Source of the DNA: Oceanihabitans sediminis
GTDB taxonomy: Bacteria > Bacteroidota > Bacteroidia > Flavobacteriales > Flavobacteriaceae
Reading direction: 5' to 3'
NCBI RefSeq assembly: GCF_003337215.1
Contig: NZ_QPIG01000001.1
Span: forward strand, 124,001 to 188,000
DNA length: 64,000 bases
The position numbers were made by a program, and so were the translations under genes. The notes under the pieces are model-generated. The model searched no databases. It saw only the letters and a list, made by a program, of their open reading frames with translations, and had not been told where the DNA came from. Of this stretch, positions 43,789 to 53,564 are shown piece by piece (positions within the stretch are counted from its first letter, which is position 1; every line of letters starts with the position of its first letter).

Positions 43789-44287
43789 CATAGCTTCTGT
43801 AAATACAATTCGTTTTATTACACTTGTTTTATTGCAAGTTCTTGTGCTTTCTCATATTTATTTCTTAGGGTATATAAATCCGTATTTATACATTCTTTTT
43901 ATCATCTTGTTTCCTGTTAAAAACAACAGAATCGTTTTATTACTTCTAAGTTTTTTATTAGGAATTACAGTAGATATGTTTCTAGATTCTGGAGGAATGC
44001 ACGCAGCTGCATGTGTTACCATTGCATACATAAGGCCTATGGTTTTAAAATTTTGTTTCGGTACCATTTACGAGCACCAAACCATCAAGTTTAATCAGGT
44101 AGAAATTGGCCAGAAACTGACCTATATCAGCATATTAACCTTAATCCATCATTTCATCTTATTTCTTTTTGAAGTTTTTAACTTTTCTAAGATAATTTTA
44201 GTACTTCAAAAAACGTTATTCTCAAGTATATTTACTATTATACTCTGTGTTCTAGTAACTATAATATTCAGTAGAAAAACTAAATGA
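43781..44287 (+). CDS. mreD: Rod shape-determining protein MreD
   Basis: A 168-residue integral membrane protein with about five helices and the conserved segment LSFLLGITVDMFLDSGGMHAAACVTIAYIRP. It belongs to the elongasome. It overlaps mreC at its start and mrdA at its stop by a few bases, which indicates coupled translation. Confidence 0.9.
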   Translation: MNSIASVNTIRFITLVLLQVLVLSHIYFLGYINPYLYILFIILFPVKNNRIVLLLLSFLLGITVDMFLDSGGMHAAACVTIAYIRPMVLKFCFGTIYEHQTIKFNQVEIGQKLTYISILTLIHHFILFLFEVFNFSKIILVLQKTLFSSIFTIILCVLVTIIFSRKTK

Positions 44288-46212
44288 GACAATTATTACT
44301 TTTCATTTCCATAATATTTGTTGGTTTACTTTTTATTGCAAGACTTTTTTATCTGCAAGTATATCAAGGAAACACCAATAATTTATACGAAGACAATGCC
44401 ATACGTAAGGTATATGACTACCCTAAACGCGGATTTGTTTATGACAGAAACGGAAAACTTTTAGTTTCAAACCAACCGTCGTATGACGTGATGGTAATTC
44501 CTAATGAAGTAAAGCCTTTAGACACTTTAGAATTCTGTTCTTTGTTAAAAATCACAAAAGATCAATTTAAAAATACCTACGAAAAAGCATGGAGGTATTC
44601 ACCAAGATTGCCTTATGTATTTCTTCCGCAACTTTCTAAAGAAGACTATGCCATTTTACAAGAAAAAATGCGAAAATTTGAAGGTTTCTATATTCAGAAA
44701 CGATCCTTAAGAAATTACGAAACAACCATAGGCGCTAACGTTATTGGGGATATTGGAGAAGTAAATCAAAGAATTATAAACAATAACCCTTATTATAAAA
44801 TGGGTGATTTAATAGGAATGCAAGGTATTGAAGCTTCCTATGAAAAAACCCTACGAGGTGTAAAAGGAATTAAGTTTATTCAAAAAGACAGATTCAACAG
44901 AGATATTGGTCCTTATAAAGATGGGAAATTCGACACCCTACCAGAATCTGGAAAAGACATAAAAACAACTATTGATGCTACTTTACAAGCATATGGTGAG
45001 GTTTTAATGCAAAATAAACGAGGAGGAATTATTGCCATAGAACCTGCAACGGGCGAAATACTTTCTATGGTTTCTGCACCCACTTATAACCCCAATTTAT
45101 TAGTAGGTAGAGATCGCTCTAAAAACTTTACAAAGCTGTTTAGAGACACTATTGCAAAACCATTATTTAATAGAAGTTTACAAGGGGTGTACGAACCTGG
45201 TTCTCCTTTTAAACTAATGAATGCCTTAGTTGCATTACAAGAAGGGGTGATTTCTACAGAAGAAAGAATTACATGCTATACCGGATATAGATATGGTAAT
45301 AGGTTTATGAAATGCCATTGTAGAAGTGGTAAGCAAAACAATATGATTGACGGAATTCAAGAATCCTGTAATGCTTATTTCGCAACTATATATAGACGAA
45401 TTTTAGATAAACCTGGAGATGCTTCTGTTGGTATTGATATCTGGAGTAATCATGTAAAAAGTTTCGGTTTAGGAAATTTCCTAAATAACGATTTATATGT
45501 AGGTCAAAAAGGAAGAATTCCAGACAGAGAATATTATAGAGGAATTTACCCAAACACCTTTTATTCCACTTATACCATTTCAAATTCTATCGGACAAGGG
45601 GAAGTTGCTACAACCCCTATTCAATTAGCAAATATGGTTGCTGCTATTGCAAATAGAGGATTTTACTATACGCCACATATCATCAAAGAAATTAAAGGTG
45701 AAACAATTGATCCTAATTTCACCACCCCAAAGTATACTAGCATAGATAAAAGGCACTTTGAACCTGTAGTAGAAGGAATGCATAATGTATATAAAAACGG
45801 AACAGCAAAATATGTACAAGTACCAGAGATTGAAATTTGCGGAAAGACTGGAACGGTTGAAAACTTTGTAAGAATAGACGGTGTGAGAACACAATTAACA
45901 GACCACTCTATTTTTGTAGCATTTGCCCCAAAAGACGATCCAAAAATTGCCATTGCAGTATTTGTTGAAAACGGATATTTCGGTTCTAGATTTGCTGGAA
46001 AAATAGCAAGTTTAATGATTGAAAAATACATTAAGGGCGAGACAACAAGAAAGGATTTAGAAAACTGGATACTTTCGCATAGCTTAGAAAATGAATATGC
46101 AAAACCATATTCAGGAGAGCCTTTTAAAATTAATAGAGGAACAACTTTACAGGTAATTTCTCAAGAAGAAGTAAACGAACTAAAAAAACAACTTGCCAAA
46201 TTAGATAAATAA
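44284..46212 (+). CDS. mrdA: Penicillin-binding protein 2 (elongation transpeptidase)
   Basis: A 642-residue class B PBP. It has an N-terminal anchor (about 4-24), a dimerisation/pedestal domain with RGFVYDRNGKLLVSNQPSYD, and a transpeptidase domain. Its SxxK motif is S307-P-F-K310, the SxN motif is SCN and the KTG motif is CGKTGTVEN. The usual S-T-x-K is S-P-x-K here; the nucleophile and Lys are intact. It crosslinks peptidoglycan with RodA during rod elongation. Confidence 0.95.
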   Translation: MRQLLLFISIIFVGLLFIARLFYLQVYQGNTNNLYEDNAIRKVYDYPKRGFVYDRNGKLLVSNQPSYDVMVIPNEVKPLDTLEFCSLLKITKDQFKNTYEKAWRYSPRLPYVFLPQLSKEDYAILQEKMRKFEGFYIQKRSLRNYETTIGANVIGDIGEVNQRIINNNPYYKMGDLIGMQGIEASYEKTLRGVKGIKFIQKDRFNRDIGPYKDGKFDTLPESGKDIKTTIDATLQAYGEVLMQNKRGGIIAIEPATGEILSMVSAPTYNPNLLVGRDRSKNFTKLFRDTIAKPLFNRSLQGVYEPGSPFKLMNALVALQEGVISTEERITCYTGYRYGNRFMKCHCRSGKQNNMIDGIQESCNAYFATIYRRILDKPGDASVGIDIWSNHVKSFGLGNFLNNDLYVGQKGRIPDREYYRGIYPNTFYSTYTISNSIGQGEVATTPIQLANMVAAIANRGFYYTPHIIKEIKGETIDPNFTTPKYTSIDKRHFEPVVEGMHNVYKNGTAKYVQVPEIEICGKTGTVENFVRIDGVRTQLTDHSIFVAFAPKDDPKIAIAVFVENGYFGSRFAGKIASLMIEKYIKGETTRKDLENWILSHSLENEYAKPYSGEPFKINRGTTLQVISQEEVNELKKQLAKLDK

Positions 46213-46215
46213 AAT

Positions 46216-47493
46216 ATGTTTAGAGAAACAGATAGACATTTTAAATTTGATTGGGTAACAATAATTCTCTTTTTATTATTAGTTGGTTTTGGTTGGCTAA
46301 ATATAGTTTCGGCTTCGCATGTAGGTGTAGAGGTAGATTATTTTGATTTCTCACAACCCTACGGAAAACAATTAGCTTTTATCGGGCTTACCATATTACT
46401 CATCATCTTTATTCTATCTATTGAAGCAAGGTTTTATGAACGGTTTTCTAGTGTAATTTATCTTATTTCCATGCTTTCCTTGGTCGGAATTTTCTTTTTC
46501 GGAAAAACAGTAAATGGGGCAACATCTTGGTACGGAATTGGAGGCATGACCATACAGCCTAGCGAGTTTGCAAAGGCAGCAACAGCTCTTGCTGTAGCAA
46601 AATATATAAGCGATTTAAATACAGACCTAAAGACTTTTAAAGACCAATTAAACATTCTAGTTATTTTGGCCATTCCTGCTATTTTAATTCTTTTACAAAA
46701 CGACACAGGTAGTACATTGGTTTATGTTGCTTTCTTTTTTGTTTTATATAGAGAAGGACTACCAAAAGTATATTTATCACTTGGTGTAGCTTTGGCACTT
46801 ATTTCTATTTCTGCTTTAAAATTCGGGGAGGTTATTACTTCTATAGCCACTGTGCTAATTCTTATTTTAAATCATTTTAGCAAGAAAAAGAAGCCTAGCA
46901 TTTTACAGCCAATACTTATAGCTATAGCAAGTATCGCTTTAGCTTTTAGTGTAAATTTCTTTTACGACACTATTTTACAACAACACCAAAAAGACAGAAT
47001 AAGTCTTTGGTTAAGGTTAGAAAAAGATCCTGCAAAAATAGAATCTATGCGTAGAGATATTTTATACAATCTTTACGAATCTGAAAAAGCAATTAGTTCT
47101 GGCGGATTAACCGGAAGAGGTTTTCTAGAAGGAACTAGAACCACTGGAAAGTTTGTACCTGAACAACATACAGACTATATTTTTAGTACCGTAGGAGAAG
47201 AATGGGGCTTTTTAGGATCCACATTTGTAGTAGTTGTGTTTGTTCTTCTACTACTTCGCGTTTTACGATTAGCTGAGTTACAAAAATCGCAATTTAGTAG
47301 AGTCTATGGCTATGCCGTAGCCTCCATTATTTTCTTTCACTTCTTGATTAATATCGGGATGGTAATGGGACTAATTCCTACAATAGGTATACCACTTCCG
47401 TTTTTTAGTTATGGAGGCTCTGGACTTTGGGGATTTACTATTTTACTATTCATCTTCATAAAGTTAGACTCTAACAGAATTAATGAATGGTAA
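46216..47493 (+). CDS. rodA: SEDS peptidoglycan glycosyltransferase RodA
   Basis: A 425-residue polytopic protein with about ten helices. It carries the SEDS features TVNGATSWYGIGGMTIQPSEFAK, LQNDTGSTLVYVAFFFVLYREG, EQHTDYIFSTVGEEWGFLGS and GIPLPFFSYGGSGL. RodA polymerises glycan strands beside PBP2. It starts three bases after mrdA and closes the shape operon. Confidence 0.95.
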   Translation: MFRETDRHFKFDWVTIILFLLLVGFGWLNIVSASHVGVEVDYFDFSQPYGKQLAFIGLTILLIIFILSIEARFYERFSSVIYLISMLSLVGIFFFGKTVNGATSWYGIGGMTIQPSEFAKAATALAVAKYISDLNTDLKTFKDQLNILVILAIPAILILLQNDTGSTLVYVAFFFVLYREGLPKVYLSLGVALALISISALKFGEVITSIATVLILILNHFSKKKKPSILQPILIAIASIALAFSVNFFYDTILQQHQKDRISLWLRLEKDPAKIESMRRDILYNLYESEKAISSGGLTGRGFLEGTRTTGKFVPEQHTDYIFSTVGEEWGFLGSTFVVVVFVLLLLRVLRLAELQKSQFSRVYGYAVASIIFFHFLINIGMVMGLIPTIGIPLPFFSYGGSGLWGFTILLFIFIKLDSNRINEW

Positions 47494-47502
47494 TAGCTTA
47501 AA

Positions 47503-47838
47503 TTATTTCTTTTTAAGCTCTAATTTTTCAGCAAAATAATCGCAAAAATCTTTCATTGTTGCTGTCATCTTTTCGTCTTGCGTTGCTCTATTAAAGGTGT
47601 TTGCCATAGCAACTAAGGTCTGATGAAAAAATATTTTCATTTCATCTACAGGCATATCTTTTGTCCAAAGATCTATGCGTAACATTTCTTGTGTGTTGCT
47701 ATCCCAAACAGAAAGCATTACAGCTTTTGCTTCTTCATTAGTAATACCTCCATCTTCTGCAGACCAAGTTAATTTTTCAGGAACTCTGTTCTCGTCTAAT
47801 TCGACGTTTAATTCTATTTTCGATGTGATTTTAGACAT
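47503..47838 (-). CDS. gldC: Gliding motility protein GldC
   Basis: A 111-residue soluble protein matching GldC: IELNVELDENRVPEKLTWSAEDGGI, EAKAVMLSVWDSNTQEMLRIDLWTKDMPVDEMK and LVAMANTFNRATQDEKM. It is needed for or enhances gliding in flavobacteria; the mechanism is unknown. Its start overlaps the gldB stop by one base, and it is convergent with rodA. Confidence 0.93.
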   Translation of the reverse strand: MSKITSKIELNVELDENRVPEKLTWSAEDGGITNEEAKAVMLSVWDSNTQEMLRIDLWTKDMPVDEMKIFFHQTLVAMANTFNRATQDEKMTATMKDFCDYFAEKLELKKK

Positions 47839-48800
47839 TATAATTCTGGTTTAAATCTTGATTTATTAAATATTTCTTCTGCGTCTTTAATTAGCATTTC
47901 CTTTAAAGAAACAGAATTGTTTTCCATATATGCTTTTACAATCTGCCAACCAATGTATTGACCTATTCTTCCAGGAGATTCTCTATCTATTTCAACTAAT
48001 TGAAACTTAGAAAAAGGAGCTGGATTTATAAACCTATTTAGTAAATTAGGATCTGTACTATACAGTAACTCTCGCTCTACAAAGTACGCCCATATCTGTG
48101 CTTCGTTAGTTTTTGCCCAATCTAATTGCTCTTGTGCATAACCAATTCTTTCTGCATCTGTTTTAAAAGGAATCATAAGGTCTTTGAAGTACAATTGCTT
48201 GCCAAAGTATATCATCTCATCTAAAAAGGTTTTGTTTTTCTTCGGAAAAATATAAGCTTGTGCATATTCTGAAGCTAGATCGATAACGATATTATCTTGA
48301 GTAAAAGTTCTAGATATATATTTCTGAATTCCTTCATAAAAATGATGGTCGCTCCCTAAATACGTATCTATTGCAATTAATGAAATGGTATCGGTTACAA
48401 TTACTTTATTCCTATAGTCCACAAAAGACGTAGCACTTACTAAACGAGGTGTTTTAAACTCCGGAAAATAATATTTTATATGCTGAAAAAGGCTTTTCAC
48501 CTCTCCTTCTACTAAGTTTAAATCAGGAAAAACCTTCTTTACCTCCTTATTTAGCTCTATCTGAATAGTGTCTTGCATTTTAGCTATCCAAAAAGAATCG
48601 GCATATTTTTTAGAAAACATAAACGGAAAAGCATCTTTCAACTCCTGTAGTTGCGATGGCTTCGCGTTGGCAAATGCTAAATCAAAACGCTCAATAGTTG
48701 CAGACATTTCTATTTTAGAAATTTCTTTTTCGAGTTTTGAGTCTTGTTTACAGGAAACAAATAAAACTGTAATGAAAAGGAATAAAAAAATATTCTTCAT
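47838..48800 (-). CDS. gldB: Gliding motility lipoprotein GldB
   Basis: A 320-residue lipoprotein with a signal ending FVSCKQDSK. The body has the GldB features MSATIERFDLAFANA, FPFMFSKKYADSFW, YFPEFKTPRLVSATSFVDYRN and PGRIGQYIGWQIVKAYMENN, with a fold distantly like zinc-dependent proteases. GldB is needed for gliding in Flavobacterium johnsoniae. It is divergent from nadE and cotranscribed with gldC. Confidence 0.93.
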   Translation of the reverse strand: MKNIFLFLFITVLFVSCKQDSKLEKEISKIEMSATIERFDLAFANAKPSQLQELKDAFPFMFSKKYADSFWIAKMQDTIQIELNKEVKKVFPDLNLVEGEVKSLFQHIKYYFPEFKTPRLVSATSFVDYRNKVIVTDTISLIAIDTYLGSDHHFYEGIQKYISRTFTQDNIVIDLASEYAQAYIFPKKNKTFLDEMIYFGKQLYFKDLMIPFKTDAERIGYAQEQLDWAKTNEAQIWAYFVERELLYSTDPNLLNRFINPAPFSKFQLVEIDRESPGRIGQYIGWQIVKAYMENNSVSLKEMLIKDAEEIFNKSRFKPEL

Positions 48801-48879
48801 GAACTTATTTTTTTTATGGAGCTATTGAATTATTTTTGTTTGGCAAAGGTACTATTCTTTGTTTTAAATCCTTCAAAAA

Positions 48880-49668
48880 ATGCAAACAGAAAAAGTAACA
48901 CAACATATTATAAACTGGTTAAAAAACTACGCTTTAAACGCAAGAGTGAATGGCTTTGTTGTAGGAGTTTCTGGAGGGGTTGACTCTGCAGTCGTATCCA
49001 CACTATGTGCTGAAACTGGCTTAGAAGTTTTATGTCTTGAAATGCCAATACACCAAGCAGCAAGCCATGTTAACAGAGCACAAGAGCATATATCGCAATT
49101 AAAGAAAAGATACAAGAATGTTCGAGATGCCAAAACAGATTTAACGCCTGTTTTTGAAGAATTTAAAACGGAAGTTTCCTTAGAAGGAGAACAAGCAATT
49201 GTTGATATGGCTCTAGCCAACACTAGAGCAAGATTGCGAATGACCACTTTATACTACTATGCAGGACTTCATAAATTATTGGTTGCCGGTACTGGAAATA
49301 AAGTAGAAGATTTTGGTGTTGGATTTTATACAAAATATGGCGATGGCGGAGTAGATTTAAGTCCGATAGCCGATTTAATGAAATCGGAAGTTTACAAAAT
49401 TGGAGAGTACTTAAAAGTCCCAGGATCTATATTAAAAGCAGCACCTACAGATGGTTTATTTGGTGACGACAGAAGTGATGAAGACCAAATAGGTGCATCG
49501 TACCCAGAGTTAGAATGGGCAATGCAAGTTTATAATGAAGGAAAAACCGAAGAGGATTTTACAGGTAGAAAACAAGAGGTCTTTAAAATTTACAAACGCT
49601 ACAACAGAGCTAACAAACACAAGATGATTCCTATACCTATTTGTGAAATTCCAAAAAATCTGAAATAG
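48880..49668 (+). CDS. nadE: NH3-dependent NAD+ synthetase
   Basis: A 262-residue N-type ATP pyrophosphatase. The PP-loop GVSGGVDSAVV lies about residues 29-39, followed by ANTRARLRMTTLYYYA, VAGTGNKVEDFGVGFYTKYGDGGVDLSPIADLMKSEVY and APTDGLFGDDRSDEDQIG. It amidates nicotinate adenine dinucleotide with ammonia. There is no glutaminase domain, which fits the short form. Divergent from gldB. Confidence 0.96.
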   Translation: MQTEKVTQHIINWLKNYALNARVNGFVVGVSGGVDSAVVSTLCAETGLEVLCLEMPIHQAASHVNRAQEHISQLKKRYKNVRDAKTDLTPVFEEFKTEVSLEGEQAIVDMALANTRARLRMTTLYYYAGLHKLLVAGTGNKVEDFGVGFYTKYGDGGVDLSPIADLMKSEVYKIGEYLKVPGSILKAAPTDGLFGDDRSDEDQIGASYPELEWAMQVYNEGKTEEDFTGRKQEVFKIYKRYNRANKHKMIPIPICEIPKNLK

Positions 49669-49771
49669 ATTAGCTGTAATCAACTGAATTTCATTATCTT
49701 TACTTTACGACTAATAGCAAAACGTCTGTTGTTGCCCCAGCAGTTATAACAATCTTAAAAAAATTATAGTT

Positions 49772-50398
49772 ATGATTAAACTGTTGGTAGTTGACCATCA
49801 CCCGATTATTAGAAAAGGTCTAGAACTACTTTTTATTGCATCTCCTAACATAAAAGTTGTAGGAGCTTTAGACAATGGTGAAGCCATTTTTGACTTCCTA
49901 AACAAAAACAAGGTAGATATTATTATCGCTGAAATTGACTTGCCAAAACTTAATGGTTTAACTGCATTAAGAAGGCTAAAAAAAGAACACGCTGAAGTCA
50001 AGGTAATTATGTTTAGTGCACAGCCCGAAGAGATCTATGCTATTAACGCCATTAAAGCAGGAGCTTCTGGATATTTATCTAAAACAGCTAATATTGTTAC
50101 TATAAACGAAGCAATTTTAAAAGTTCATAATGGTGGTATTTATCTAAGTAATGACCTTGCTCAGCGATTAGCTGTTGGTAGAAGGGTAAGCAGAACTGGG
50201 AATTTCTATAAGAAGCTTTCTACAAGAGAAATTGAAGTGTTGAAACTTATTTCTTCAGGAAGAAAAAACAAGGAAATCGCAATAGAATTAGATATTAACG
50301 AAAAAACAGTTAGTACTTATAAAGCACGTTTAATGAAGAAACTTAATGTGTCTAATATTGTTGATTTAATTAATAGAGCGAAGCTATTAGAACTATAA
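49772..50398 (+). CDS. LuxR/NarL-type regulator with Glu at the phosphorylation site
   Basis: A 208-residue regulator with an N-terminal receiver fold and a C-terminal LuxR helix-turn-helix (about 143-205, KLSTREIEVLKLISSGRKNKEIAIELDINEKTVSTYKARLMKKL). In the receiver the usual phospho-acceptor Asp is E54 (IIAEIDLP) and the acidic pair is D8-H9. The switch Ser (MFSAQ) and Lys (YLSKTA) are kept. Glu there often mimics the phosphorylated state, so it may act without a kinase. No kinase gene is adjacent. It converges with dnaG with a 6-bp overlap. Confidence 0.9.
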   Translation: MIKLLVVDHHPIIRKGLELLFIASPNIKVVGALDNGEAIFDFLNKNKVDIIIAEIDLPKLNGLTALRRLKKEHAEVKVIMFSAQPEEIYAINAIKAGASGYLSKTANIVTINEAILKVHNGGIYLSNDLAQRLAVGRRVSRTGNFYKKLSTREIEVLKLISSGRKNKEIAIELDINEKTVSTYKARLMKKLNVSNIVDLINRAKLLEL

Positions 50399-52354
50399 AA
50401 CTCTGTTTAACTTTCTAGAAAGCAACATTTTTAAACTAGAATAATCTTTTACTTCTTCAAGTATATCTTTATTTACTTCCGATTTATTATTAAGAGTTTC
50501 CTGCATAAACTCGGTAACTTTTTGGTCTATTAAAAAGCAACGTAAGCTTAAAATAGTTTCACTTGCTAGTTGCGCAACGGTATGCTCTTTTTCCTTTGGA
50601 AATATATCCTTTCTGTGCCAATTAGATAAACTATAACGCTCATCATCCATTAAAATAGATGTGATTTCTGAAGCTACTTCAGGCTCTACGGTATTCACAA
50701 AATGTTCAATAGCAAAATCAGGATTTTGATTTAAGTTATCTATAATGGTATAGTACAAGTTTTTAAACTGCGGATTGGTGAATTGTATTTCGTCATCCTG
50801 TAAGTCTAAATATATCTTCTCAAACACTTTTGTTTGATGCTTCACAGGTTCTAAAACCAATTCATTTTGCTCGTTTTCTTTTAAAACCAAATCTTCAAAA
50901 TCCTCTACTCTGTTTCCGTACAATAAAAGGATTTCAATAATTTTTCTTTCTAATAAATACTGAACATCAACTTTTTTAGCTTGTTGCTCTTGTTTTATTA
51001 CTTGAAAAGCTGCTTTTTTCTCTTGAGGCTGTTGCTTTTTAGCATCTTGAAAATCTTTTTTATCAATCTGCGCTAAAGTTGTAAATAAAACTTGCTCGCT
51101 AATATCCATGATTCTAGAACACTCCTGAATATAGATTTCCTTTTTAATTCTATCTGGAATCTTTGCAATACTATTTACAATATCTCTAATGGTTTCCGCT
51201 TTTTTAATCGGATCATTTTTAGATTCCTCATATAAAACCGAAGCCTTAAACTGAATAAAATCTTGAGCGTTTTCGGTTAAATATGCCGTTAATTCTTCAA
51301 AAGTGTTTTGTTTAGCAAAACTATCTGGATCTTCACCTGCAGGGAACGTGCATATCTTCACATTCATTCCTTGTTCAAGAATCAAATCAATTCCTCGAAG
51401 CGAAGCCCTTAAACCAGCTGCATCTCCATCAAAAAGTACGGTGATGTTTTTGGTAAGTCTATTGATTAATCTTATTTGTTCAGGAGTTAAAGCTGTACCA
51501 GACGAAGAAACCACGTTATGCACACCAGTTTGATGAAACTGAATAACATCAGTATAACCTTCTACTAAGTAGCAATTATCTTCTTTTGCAATACTTTGCT
51601 TTGCCTGATAAATACCATAAAGCACTTTACTTTTATGGTAGATATCACTTTCTGGGGAATTTAGATATTTGGCTGCTTTTTTATCGTTGGTTAAAATACG
51701 TCCTCCAAAACCAAGCACACGCCCACTCATACTCTGAATAGGAAACATTACTCGACCTTTAAACCTGTCGAAACGTTTTTCTCCCTTTACAATGGTGAGT
51801 CCGGTTTTCTCTAAAAACTCCAGTTTATAAGCTTGTTTTAAAGCTTCATCTGTGAATGCTTGCCACTCATCTAAGGAATATCCTAGGGCAAACTTCTTAA
51901 TAGTTTCGTCTGTAAAACCACGTTCTTTAAAATAGCTTAACCCAATACTTTTTCCTTTATCGGTATTATGAAGTATTTTCTGAAAATAAGAGCTTGCATA
52001 TTCACTAACCAAGTACAAACTTTCACGTTCATTTGCTTGTTCTTTTTGTTCGTTAGTCTGCTCGGTTTCTTCAATTTCAATATTGTACTTTTTGGCTAAG
52101 TACTTGATAGCTTCTGGGTAGGTAAAATGTTCGTGTTCCATTAAAAAAGCAACAACATTCCCTCCTTTTCCGCTAGAGAAATCTTTCCAGATTTGTTTTA
52201 CAGGGGAAACCATAAAACTTGGAGAGCGTTCGTCACTAAACGGACTCAATCCTTTAAAGCTACTACCTGATTTTTTTAATTGTACAAAATCGCCAATAAC
52301 CTCCTCTACTCGAGCAGTTTCAAACACTTGGTCTATGGTGGATTTTGATATCAA
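50393..52354 (-). CDS. dnaG: DNA primase DnaG
   Basis: A 653-residue primase. The N-terminal CHC2-type region has lost its zinc ligands: the CPFH position reads SPFS (37-40) and the CFGC position reads DFSSGK (59-64), though the surrounding fold (PSFMVSPVKQIWK, GGNVVAFLMEHE) is kept. The TOPRIM/RNA-polymerase core is intact (YLVEGYTDVIQFHQTG, FDGDAAGLRASLRGID). The C-terminal part would bind DnaB. The zinc-less form is, to my knowledge, common in Bacteroidetes. Confidence 0.95.
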   Translation of the reverse strand: MISKSTIDQVFETARVEEVIGDFVQLKKSGSSFKGLSPFSDERSPSFMVSPVKQIWKDFSSGKGGNVVAFLMEHEHFTYPEAIKYLAKKYNIEIEETEQTNEQKEQANERESLYLVSEYASSYFQKILHNTDKGKSIGLSYFKERGFTDETIKKFALGYSLDEWQAFTDEALKQAYKLEFLEKTGLTIVKGEKRFDRFKGRVMFPIQSMSGRVLGFGGRILTNDKKAAKYLNSPESDIYHKSKVLYGIYQAKQSIAKEDNCYLVEGYTDVIQFHQTGVHNVVSSSGTALTPEQIRLINRLTKNITVLFDGDAAGLRASLRGIDLILEQGMNVKICTFPAGEDPDSFAKQNTFEELTAYLTENAQDFIQFKASVLYEESKNDPIKKAETIRDIVNSIAKIPDRIKKEIYIQECSRIMDISEQVLFTTLAQIDKKDFQDAKKQQPQEKKAAFQVIKQEQQAKKVDVQYLLERKIIEILLLYGNRVEDFEDLVLKENEQNELVLEPVKHQTKVFEKIYLDLQDDEIQFTNPQFKNLYYTIIDNLNQNPDFAIEHFVNTVEPEVASEITSILMDDERYSLSNWHRKDIFPKEKEHTVAQLASETILSLRCFLIDQKVTEFMQETLNNKSEVNKDILEEVKDYSSLKMLLSRKLNRVL

Positions 52355-52432
52355 ATTATAAGATTTAGTGAATGTAAAATTACAATATTCATCGAATATT
52401 AAAAGTAATATAGCAATTGTTTTGAAAAGAAA

Positions 52433-52462
52433 AAGCCAATAAATTTTATGAATTATTGGCTT
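52433..52462 (-). terminator. Terminator after the polyprenyl synthetase gene
   Basis: AAGCCAATAAATT...AATTATTGGCTT with a T-rich run on the minus strand, 25 bp beyond the stop. Confidence 0.8.
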
Positions 52463-52486
52463 GTATATTTAGAAATCGAAACGAGG

Positions 52487-53464
52487 TTACTTCTTTCTGT
52501 CTATCACGTAATTTACCATGAGCTCGAGAGAATTTCTATAATCGCTTTCTGGATATTTCTGTAAAATATTTAAAGCATCTACTTGAAACTCTTTCATTTT
52601 AGTTACCGCATAATCCAATCCGCCATTAGCCTTTACAAAAGCAATAACTTCTTTTACTCGTTTTTGATCTTTATTATGGTTTTTAATAGAATTGATTAAC
52701 CACTTTTTATCTTTTTTACTAGCATTATTTAAGACGTGAATTAAAGGCAAAGTCATTTTTTGCTCTTTAATATCAATTCCTGTTGGCTTACCGATTTGCT
52801 CTTTTCCGTAATCGAATAAATCATCTTTAATTTGAAAAGCCATACCAATAAGCTCTCCAAATTTTCTCATATTTTCTACATCTGAAGATTCTGGTTTTAC
52901 AGAAGCTGCTCCAAGACAACAACAAGCTGCAATTAAGGTTGCTGTTTTTTGTCGGATGATTTCATAATAAACTTCTTCTGTAATATCTAGCTTCCTTGCT
53001 TTTTCAATTTGAAGCAATTCCCCTTCACTCATTTCACGAACTGCAATGGAAATAATTTTCAGTAAATCGAAATCATTATTGTCTATAGAAAGTAGTAATC
53101 CTTTTGAAAGTAAATAATCCCCAACCAGAACGGCGATTTTATTTTTCCAAAGTGCATTTATAGAAAAGAAACCACGGCGACGATTACTCTCATCTACTAC
53201 ATCATCATGTACTAAAGTTGCTGTATGAATAAGCTCAATAACCGAAGCTCCACGATAGGTACGCTCGCTTACTTCACCATTAGAAACCATTTTTGAAACT
53301 AAAAACACGAACATTGGTCGCATTTGTTTTCCTTTTCGGTTTACAATATAGTGGGTAATTCTGTTTAGTAAGGCAACCTTAGAAGACATGGAAAGTTGAA
53401 ACTTTTGTTCAAAAAGCTCCATCTCATATGTAATAGGTTGTTTTATTTGTTCTACAATCTTCAA
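52487..53464 (-). CDS. Polyprenyl diphosphate synthase
   Basis: A 325-residue trans-prenyltransferase. The first Asp-rich motif is LVHDDVVDES, the second is FQIKDDLFDYGKEQIGKP, and the KGKQMRPMFVFL basic motif precedes them. It condenses isopentenyl diphosphate units, probably to the long side chain of menaquinone. Chain length cannot be told here. It stands 100 bp downstream of rlmN on the same strand. Confidence 0.92.
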   Translation of the reverse strand: MKIVEQIKQPITYEMELFEQKFQLSMSSKVALLNRITHYIVNRKGKQMRPMFVFLVSKMVSNGEVSERTYRGASVIELIHTATLVHDDVVDESNRRRGFFSINALWKNKIAVLVGDYLLSKGLLLSIDNNDFDLLKIISIAVREMSEGELLQIEKARKLDITEEVYYEIIRQKTATLIAACCCLGAASVKPESSDVENMRKFGELIGMAFQIKDDLFDYGKEQIGKPTGIDIKEQKMTLPLIHVLNNASKKDKKWLINSIKNHNKDQKRVKEVIAFVKANGGLDYAVTKMKEFQVDALNILQKYPESDYRNSLELMVNYVIDRKK

Positions 53465-53564
53465 AAGAAAATAAGTATAGGATATGTGATAGCAAACGTA
53501 CTAAAAAAGGGTGTGAAATGCTATTTTTCTTTTACAATTAGTATTCTTATTAAGGAATATTAAC

